DNA of 22,252 nucleotides from NCBI GenBank assembly GCA_002405555.1, contig DHMA01000032.1:1-22252 (forward strand). The letters run 5' to 3'. Shown here in pieces: positions 18,601 to 22,252 of this stretch. The stretch comes from Opitutia bacterium UBA4654 (GTDB lineage Bacteria > Verrucomicrobiota > Verrucomicrobiia > Opitutales > Intestinicryptomonadaceae). Every line of letters begins with the position of its first letter. Within the stretch, counting starts at the first letter, position 1. The notes under the pieces were generated by a model. The model was given only the letters and a program-made list of their open reading frames with translations. It was not told where the DNA came from and searched no databases. Made by a program: the position numbers and the translations under genes.

Positions 18601-21600
18601 AGGACAACAACGTATCGCTAAAAATCACGGTCGGAGAAGGCAAAGTCTTCGACTGGTTCACGAATTTGAAGCCCGAACGCCTTTTATACGAAAAGAGTTT
18701 GGCTAATCAAGAGGGGCATTCTTCGTGGGACGAAGATTTCTTCCGGTATGCAATCAGGGAAAACGAGACGTTTTGGGACGCCGTACGCGAAAAAATCGAA
18801 GAGCGCAACAAAGGCAAGTCGGAAGCCGAAATCGACGGCATTTACGACAATGCCGAAAAAAACTTCGAATACGAAGCCTACGATACAGAATCATTTTTAG
18901 ACTGGTTGGAGGGAATCGGCTTTCACGAAGACGAAAAATACAAGCTTTTATCGAAATGCGGATTTCAGGGAATTGCCTACGACGGCAGGCTTGACGGCAG
19001 GTGCTATGTGTCGTTCGAGGGAGGTTCGGCGGTCAAGCTTCAAGACCCGTTCACGTTCGACGACAACGGCGAGCTTATTCCGCTTACTGAGCGTTTCGAC
19101 GAGACGAACCCCGATATGAGGTGGAAATTCGACGGCAAAGTAAATGCGGAATTTTTCGATACAATAAAATCAGTAATTTCCGAAATTGAAAAAATCCAAA
19201 AATCGGGAATGGCAACGGATTTTGATTCTCTAAAAGCCCAATACGAAAAATTGGATTCCAACGGGAAAAAAATTCTGGATTTGAAAGTTGCCAAGCTGAA
19301 TCCGAAGCAAACGGAATATTTCGGAATTACCGACGCGTATGTGTATACAAGTATGTTGGACATTCTCGACCACCATTTTAATCACCATGCGGAGGTCGAT
19401 AAAGACGCCTATTTCAAATTACCCGATGTTGTGTATGACGCGGACATTGTAGCCCATGGGTCAAAGGCAAATTCTTTTATATTCGGACGGCATTTGGATA
19501 AATGGCACATTGCCACAAATATTATAAACAAAGACAAGGGGCGTGCCGTAATCTATAAAAATCTGTTTCTTACCTCAAAAGGCGAAAAACTATTCAACAA
19601 GAAAAAAATAATAAGAGAGTTGTCGTCTTGGGAAGACCGTCAATCTTCCATACAACCTACCCTTTCGGATAATGGCGGCGACGGCAATATTTCCGCTCGT
19701 CAAGAATCCAACTCTCAGTTGACAGACTCGGAAAATAACTTCGAAAATCAAGAAAAAAATTCTCGGTTGAGGTTTTTGTTGAGACAGGAGCGTACGGAGA
19801 ATCCCGTAATCTGGGCTTCGATTGTGCTTGCAAAGGAAATATATCTCGGGCGCAAAATACCCGCCGCAAAGCTCGAAACCGTCCTGCCCTCCTCCAAGTT
19901 CGACGGCACGAAGCGCGAATACGCCGTTTCACGCGCAAAGGAAATCGCCGACCGGTACAGAATCAACAAGGAAAAGTTCGGCGAAAAGCTGGACTTGGGA
20001 TTGCAACGCGCCGAAAGCGACCTCTACTGGCGCAGGGACGTTATGGACGAAATGTACGCCTCTTTCCGCGCCGACGGCGAGGAATACGGCTACATCAAAG
20101 CTAGACTGAAAGAATGGCTGAAAAACGAACGCCGCCGCGACCTCGAAAACATAAAGGGCCTGTCTTCGGACGAAATCGGCGTGGACGTTGCCGACGCGAT
20201 AGGAAACGCCATCGACGCCGAACCCGAACGCCCCAAGCCGAGCGAAAAGAGAGCGGACGAAAGCGACGAAGAAGACCTCGAAGAAATCGAATCCAGCGGA
20301 AGAGGCGACGCGGAAATTTCCGACAAGACGCAGGCGGACGAGCGTTTCGATACGCGAGGAGTCATTGCAAAAATCAGGCTCGCCACGACGAAAATCGCAA
20401 AGCAAAAGGATTTCGACGAATTTTCAAGGCGCAGGTTGTACCGCAACACGCTTGTGGCAACGCTCACCGACGCGGCAAAAAAACTTTCGTACGGAATCGA
20501 ACGCGAGCGGATATTGGGCAAAATTTCCGAGCTTGCGGGCAAGCCGTATGTTGCGCTGAAAATCAAAGACGGCGACAGAGCGGGGCAAATTGTGGACAAC
20601 TACACTCTACGCGCCGAAAACATAGCCCTGCGCATTTTTAAGCGCGGGGTTCGCGATTCGAAGAAAGCTATGACTGAGAAGCTTGACGCGATATTGAAGC
20701 GCAGGGGCAAGAAGCCGTCGCGAATGCAGCGCGACGACAAGCGTTCGATGACGGGGCTTGTCCAGCAGCGCATTTACGACATTTCAAGGTATGTCAAAAT
20801 GGACGCGGAGGCGCTCGAAGATGTCCGCCGCGAAGCAATCGCAAAGCTTGAAGACGTTGACAAAAACTTTGTGCAGGACGCCGAGAAAGGGAAAATCCGC
20901 GAAGACGTGGAGGACGTCCGCGCGGAGCTTGAAAACGTTCTCCACGACCTCGAAATGTTCGGCGGCTGGGCGGACAAAAGCCGCGCGGAAATGGCGCAGG
21001 CCTTGGAGTTCCTTGAAAAGACAATCGACACCGAGACCGCCGCACAGAGGGAGCGCGTTGAAAAGCGCAAGGAGCGCAACGCCGCAGTCAGGAAGATAAT
21101 TTCCGACGCTTTGAAGATGTCGGGGCACAATGCCGCCCGCGACGGCGGAATGCGCGTTGCAATCAGAAAGGTTCTCAACGGTTCGCTGCCGTTCGACTCA
21201 TTCTTAGGGCTTTTGGGCGAAAGCGCCACGGGCGAGACGCGCAAACTCTTTGAGGAGTGGCGCAGGGATTTGGTGGCGAGAATCGACCGCGCCGCGAACG
21301 CAAAGGCAAACGAGGTTTTCCAGACGCAGCAGAGGTTCATCAAGCTTGTGGAGGATTCGTATTCGGCAAACTTCCACGACGCGTTGAAGCGTCTGCTTGA
21401 AAAGAAAGGCGAGTATGAGAAGTTCTCGAAGCCCGTCAACGGAATGCGCCAACCGATGAGTTTGGCGAACGTGATTCAGCTGTATGTTTCGGCGGCGCAG
21501 AAAAACTACGAGCGCAACTTCTACGAGCACCGCGCCGCGCGTTCGCCCGAATACAAAAAGCTTCAAGACGAAATCGACGAAATTCGGGCAAAGTTCCCCG

Positions 21601-22252
21601 ACCGTGCAGATAAAATGGGGGCGGAATGGGAAGACGCCAAAGCCCGAATCGACGCGCTTGAAGAGAAGCAGGCGCAAATGCGCGAAGAGGCGTTGGCGGA
21701 CTATTTGAAGAGCATTGAGGCGGTTCTTTCCGACGGCGACAAACGTTTCATAGAGGGGCTTAGGCAGCTTTATAAAGACGAGCTGCCGTCAATCAGCGCG
21801 GTTGCAAAGCGCGTCATCGGCTTGCCAATCGAACAGGCGGACGCGCTTTATATGCCCGTTAAGGTGAAGCGCAGCGGCAATTTGGGCGAGGGAGTGCCGC
21901 AAGTGCCCGTTGTGCCGAAGTCGCTTTCGCAGCGCGTGCCGCACTTGCGCGACTTAGACGAAACCGCAGACCCGATTTCGCTTTTCACGGACAGGATTTC
22001 GGAGAACGCGCAGTTCAAGCACTTTTCGGAACTCTATATCGAAATGCGCGGAATTTTCGGGGACGGCGATTTGCAGGACCTCATCAAACAGCGTTGCGGC
22101 GCGGACGTATTGACGGGCTTGAAGGAGTTCATAGCCGACATTGCAACGGGCAAGACGCGCGGGCCCCAAAACGAATTGCTGCGCAAGACAAACGGTTTGA
22201 CGGCGGTGATGTTGCTTGGCTTCAACTTGGGTTCGGGCGTTCGGCAGGTTCT
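12654..22252 (+). CDS. Giant polyvalent virion/ejection protein (partial, open at window end)
   Basis: An open frame from the ATG at 12654 to the window edge, 3199 whole codons with no stop; its 3' end lies outside. Order: a helical N-terminal part (1-390); Gly/Ala-rich hydrophobic stretches near 395-430, 450-470 and 553-570 that could act on membranes; a metallopeptidase domain (about 680-920, HEYGH at 791-795); a DdrB-like ParB domain (about 940-1100, GNGR at 1010-1013) with its helical follow-on to about 1325; a KWFGDW motif at 1376-1381 and an LPD3-like domain (about 1410-1550); two ADP-ribosyltransferase-like domains (YHGT at 1572 and 1828); a candidate PBECR RNase (about 2200-2325); a Ser/Asn/Gln-rich linker; and a long helical C-terminal region ending near a hydrophobic MLLGFNLGSGVRQ. 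Position after gp14- and gp15-like genes suggests the gp16 slot of ejected core proteins. Such multi-domain proteins are known as polyvalent proteins, delivered into the cell to act on host targets. Delivery here is inference. Confidence 0.85.
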   Translation, partial: METPDIKKASNIVNLDSPDFVNIGFSDGASLSAPAEYASLKGTASVLDSFMAGDKDKFDSAISAMRKARELGDDGLKQGAILNAIAAIDPSLADVPNGYLVETFMGVGKTEKDAEAYLEEICVLTEGSDANALPDFDKLDAGEQRKRVEANSPDFKRKKTVVGLYGVLTTVSEDNPDFDYEKAKAEYRAKLEAKNTFQAFVNMRNAGYPDKVIRDAFRFKTAFDTRNAAAEAYVDNLLSTDDEDYTRQFMAAVGAFSPEVRRGFFDRVMTRIAEDSDDRWGNIRDYLLDSNSDGIRFYELARKMKLIDGNGNLISDSQKVEALKNAFEEERNIAANRAIGGHMLAKAYANTDAQKLFDAGKRQIERRKLVRELMNANRTRFEKRGAVSETLEEALVNGFTSLEYLGLTLGVSAATGNPLAGIAASSAMMYLDEASNMYEDLRYDGNVDEATASTAAALYGIVASGLEQVQVRGLGRVFVGKKAPYSNFREYINYGIKESLKNLGKEAAVQTATELATSVDSYMTKKFAADFAGATYDERELFDEFRAECGMLIKTMPLITLGFWGAGVPYRSRAYIKDVGANAGSAVRAFFKGSDTLKNNVIAKGVIKQSMDYDAYIKSKYGRNERGREFLDRFLNAKDSNGREAALKEYYPDAEKREEVKVELEAADKAAREAQAEAIKRSIEIAQKRQADDEALRNGDVLDISVFDGRNENGEYSVLESAIDALGMRENVVFAESAQELSEISGISLKAAEEQMSKDGAMGFTSMSDGKIIILKPHLKNGLDALQTFVHEYGHGIMKNIRENDLGGYRRMCDDVLNILGGESMARLSLPEAYSKKGTLQYIEDGRAVAEEILMGVVERVAAKKAIDAKSRGIWARVRAWFKSLFEEKTLAEIADEKLAQMALDVLQRERKFTVGAADAKPSKNWRAKTPENNGEEVSGQWQVIDADALITSTDEGFDDRLQPRNRSRRASKEQTSDIAVNLDPERLNGSITTDLGAPIVDSRGMVLSGNGRTLAIRQAYGSEKSDRADAYRSFAENRAREMGLEIPAGVKKPVLVRRVDNFGKMSAEEFAARSNKSQIAGMSVAEQAVADGRRVLAAGLLDYFFPDANGNVLAASNADFINAFLEQVGGSEMYRNSDGSVRSNLSPRIKAAVLAAMLDSDNRETVERLLDNPEGFNALVGGLMQSAANLAELSNKPEYDISEELSQAVELFVEMRNKGMKLADFSAQGDFFRAAPSDEVMFLMGLFEENAKTPSGISGVLKQYARECKKIDTTTMDMFGTENPSKIEKLEQARDHYAADIAQQDANADLRGKYKEEGPTDEEIKEVERQIKEVKAKWTNPDGTMKKGYHCAPNGKPSRLTEEQWLLVRTPNFKKWFGDWEKRAYAYAAMDFLENTAPVKELSGQEFQKSETSLTDRVAEYFDSIGNIAHNEELGDVVLDKEGIHDSIGHGLGRLKASAFMAVKDVIEHGFIFNRETNWKNRQWDSAVVIAPVKIGAENYVCEVIVARHPTKNKFYLHEVEIKRTLEEVFKTPTKGRTSQASKLILGKHLAEVKGNVSQVVDENGEPLVVYHGTRATSRFNVFKGSEHFFSDNKEVADGFLNGNDFVLEINGDKYPVSRRDLEVIASEIFGDSSDFENLLGDFDAGELSYGGVSEILSDITHNEYTVEALEDFPLSIKEGGRIVEAFLNIRNPVEINYGGATWQAGKVMPEQDLENHQDADGLIGRNIREGGLTGELRNGGDFPISTDYVVRDSTQIKSATENVGTYNKDNPDIRWSIREDSEIEKINKQFRELYDRYKGGDQAAYEEAVKMVADYAKSKGYDVKVYHGTGADGFNVADATSKYEENGEGAQAHGMGLYLATSRETAEGYRRDADKQKTITAGGRNIKEFGITPEKIGISQSDFGRVIDDLYKYGVDEVCDDIERNLPRDVLAGWRKRLADRDFILPDDEDTFKNYIRRFEKEVAHGEKLIAAAKKIDSILKDNNVSLKITVGEGKVFDWFTNLKPERLLYEKSLANQEGHSSWDEDFFRYAIRENETFWDAVREKIEERNKGKSEAEIDGIYDNAEKNFEYEAYDTESFLDWLEGIGFHEDEKYKLLSKCGFQGIAYDGRLDGRCYVSFEGGSAVKLQDPFTFDDNGELIPLTERFDETNPDMRWKFDGKVNAEFFDTIKSVISEIEKIQKSGMATDFDSLKAQYEKLDSNGKKILDLKVAKLNPKQTEYFGITDAYVYTSMLDILDHHFNHHAEVDKDAYFKLPDVVYDADIVAHGSKANSFIFGRHLDKWHIATNIINKDKGRAVIYKNLFLTSKGEKLFNKKKIIRELSSWEDRQSSIQPTLSDNGGDGNISARQESNSQLTDSENNFENQEKNSRLRFLLRQERTENPVIWASIVLAKEIYLGRKIPAAKLETVLPSSKFDGTKREYAVSRAKEIADRYRINKEKFGEKLDLGLQRAESDLYWRRDVMDEMYASFRADGEEYGYIKARLKEWLKNERRRDLENIKGLSSDEIGVDVADAIGNAIDAEPERPKPSEKRADESDEEDLEEIESSGRGDAEISDKTQADERFDTRGVIAKIRLATTKIAKQKDFDEFSRRRLYRNTLVATLTDAAKKLSYGIERERILGKISELAGKPYVALKIKDGDRAGQIVDNYTLRAENIALRIFKRGVRDSKKAMTEKLDAILKRRGKKPSRMQRDDKRSMTGLVQQRIYDISRYVKMDAEALEDVRREAIAKLEDVDKNFVQDAEKGKIREDVEDVRAELENVLHDLEMFGGWADKSRAEMAQALEFLEKTIDTETAAQRERVEKRKERNAAVRKIISDALKMSGHNAARDGGMRVAIRKVLNGSLPFDSFLGLLGESATGETRKLFEEWRRDLVARIDRAANAKANEVFQTQQRFIKLVEDSYSANFHDALKRLLEKKGEYEKFSKPVNGMRQPMSLANVIQLYVSAAQKNYERNFYEHRAARSPEYKKLQDEIDEIRAKFPDRADKMGAEWEDAKARIDALEEKQAQMREEALADYLKSIEAVLSDGDKRFIEGLRQLYKDELPSISAVAKRVIGLPIEQADALYMPVKVKRSGNLGEGVPQVPVVPKSLSQRVPHLRDLDETADPISLFTDRISENAQFKHFSELYIEMRGIFGDGDLQDLIKQRCGADVLTGLKEFIADIATGKTRGPQNELLRKTNGLTAVMLLGFNLGSGVRQV
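14694..15413 (+). other. Domain: zinc metallopeptidase (polyvalent type)
   Basis: Within the giant protein, TFVHEYGHGIM gives the HExxH zinc site with His791, Glu792 and His795 (codons at 15024-15038). RAVAEEILMGVVE about 56 residues later supplies Glu851 or Glu852 as a third ligand, the gluzincin-like arrangement. It resembles the MPTase-PolyVal domains of phage polyvalent proteins. It may cleave host proteins or release the domains of this chain after entry; neither is shown by the sequence. Confidence 0.7.
15470..15960 (+). other. Domain: DdrB-like ParB
   Basis: QPRNRSRRASKEQ, LDPERLNGSI, GAPIVDSRGMVLSGNGRTLAI and KKPVLVRRV followed by FAARSNKS and SVAEQAVADG form the complete signature of the DdrB-type ParB family. 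GNGR spans residues 1010-1013 (codons 15681-15692). ParB-fold proteins bind DNA or CTP and some are nucleases; the polyvalent versions are thought to act on host or competitor DNA after injection. The next 220 residues (helical, with LSPRIKAAVLAAMLD) are the usual companion region of this domain. Confidence 0.82.
16890..17310 (+). other. Domain: large-polyvalent-associated (LPD3-like)
   Basis: About residues 1413-1552: RVAEYFDSIGNIAHNEELG, a DSIGHGLGRLKASAFMAVKD helix, VIEHGFIFNRE and a VEIKRT strand. A short VRTPNFKKWFGDWE-type motif (residues 1370-1382) precedes it, a common lead-in to toxin domains in polyvalent proteins. These domains have no established activity; they seem to position or regulate the neighbouring effector. 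Confidence 0.55.
17340..18000 (+). other. Domain: ADP-ribosyltransferase-like 1
   Basis: Residues 1563-1782: DENGEPLVVYHGTRATSRF opens the domain (Tyr1572-His-Gly-Thr), HFFSDNKEVADGF follows, and RDSTQIKSATENVGTYNK with NPDIRWSIRED closes it. This start and end are the standard frame of the ART-PolyVal family, which transfers ADP-ribose from NAD to host proteins. All recognition motifs are present, so activity is plausible. The target is unknown. Confidence 0.75.
18001..19135 (+). other. Domain: ADP-ribosyltransferase-like 2 (divergent, expanded)
   Basis: Residues about 1783-2160: VKVYHGTGADGFNV (Tyr1828-His-Gly-Thr), HGMGLYLATSRETAEGYR, a long helical insert, then KCGFQGIAYDGRLDGRCYVSFEGG and NPDMRWKFDG. 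The GLY motif of the second strand is clearer than in the first copy, but the closing QIKS is replaced by SAVKL. It differs from the upstream copy in length and sequence, so it is not a recent duplication. Confidence 0.68.
19260..19625 (+). other. Domain: candidate PBECR-type RNase
   Basis: About residues 2200-2325. VYTSMLDILDHHFNHHAEVDKDAYFKLPDVVYDADIV, here in two parts split at the HH, followed by FIFGRHLDKWHIATNII and AVIYKNLFLTSKG, resembles the phage Barnase-EndoU-ColicinE5/D-RelE-like nuclease 2 family: 'S...dH...H......Y..LP.....P' and then two strands. Catalytic residues are not certain. This is the most AT-rich part of the ORF. Confidence 0.45.

Noticed and set aside
19340..19348. 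Further TGTGTATAC copy
   Set aside because: It is inside the AT-rich coding part of the giant gene and encodes ordinary codons; no nearby start or terminator supports a promoter.
1..22252. CRISPR array, tRNA, insertion sequence, diversity-generating retroelement or integrase
   Set aside because: I looked for repeat-spacer arrays, cloverleaf-like segments, transposase or reverse-transcriptase motifs and recombinase motifs and saw none.

Overview
This window is a contiguous stretch of a tailed-phage or prophage genome, podovirus-like (short-tailed). All real genes lie on the + strand, are tightly packed and run at roughly 60% GC. The host cannot be named from the sequence: no ribosomal, tRNA or chromosomal marker gene is present, and there is no integrase or repressor to prove a prophage. 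Shine-Dalgarno sites are clear for some genes (70-aa protein, capsid, gp14-like protein) and weak or absent for others.

Layout, left to right. 1-202 is an AT-rich non-coding leader with two interlocking inverted repeats (116-141) that look like an operator. It is followed by a small sigma-region-2-like protein (203-628) that overlaps the small terminase (528-959). The large terminase (949-2316), a GNAT-like protein (2318-2749), a 70-aa virion-type protein (2752-2964), the portal (2969-4609), a Bbp19-like small protein (4613-4849) and the scaffold (4821-5609) come next. An intrinsic terminator (5633-5664) follows the scaffold. The major capsid gene (5815-6801) is bracketed by a second terminator (6830-6853). 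A long nozzle/tail tubular protein (6875-10462), a gp14-like internal virion protein (10466-11008) and a helical gp15-like internal protein (11024-12652) follow. A giant open reading frame (12654 to the window end, at least 3199 codons) fills the rest.

The giant ORF is the most striking element. It sits where T7-like phages encode the ejected inner-core protein, but it is built as a polyvalent protein: a metallopeptidase with an HEYGH motif, a DdrB-like ParB domain with a GNGR motif, large-polyvalent-protein-associated (LPD) segments, two ADP-ribosyltransferase-like domains with YHGT motifs, a candidate PBECR-type RNase, then a long helical region that is cut by the window edge. Base composition drops sharply over the toxin-like part (about 16.8-19.8 kb) and recovers afterwards, suggesting that this cargo was exchanged inside a conserved frame.

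Taken together, terminase, portal, scaffold and capsid build and fill the head, the nozzle forms the tail tube, and the gp14-like, gp15-like and giant proteins are inferred to be virion proteins ejected into the host with the DNA, the last carrying enzymatic effectors. Both terminators around the capsid gene are followed by the same 9-mer GTGTGTATA, a candidate phage promoter that the sigma-like protein might recognise. No replication, lysis, tail-fibre, CRISPR or RNA gene is visible.
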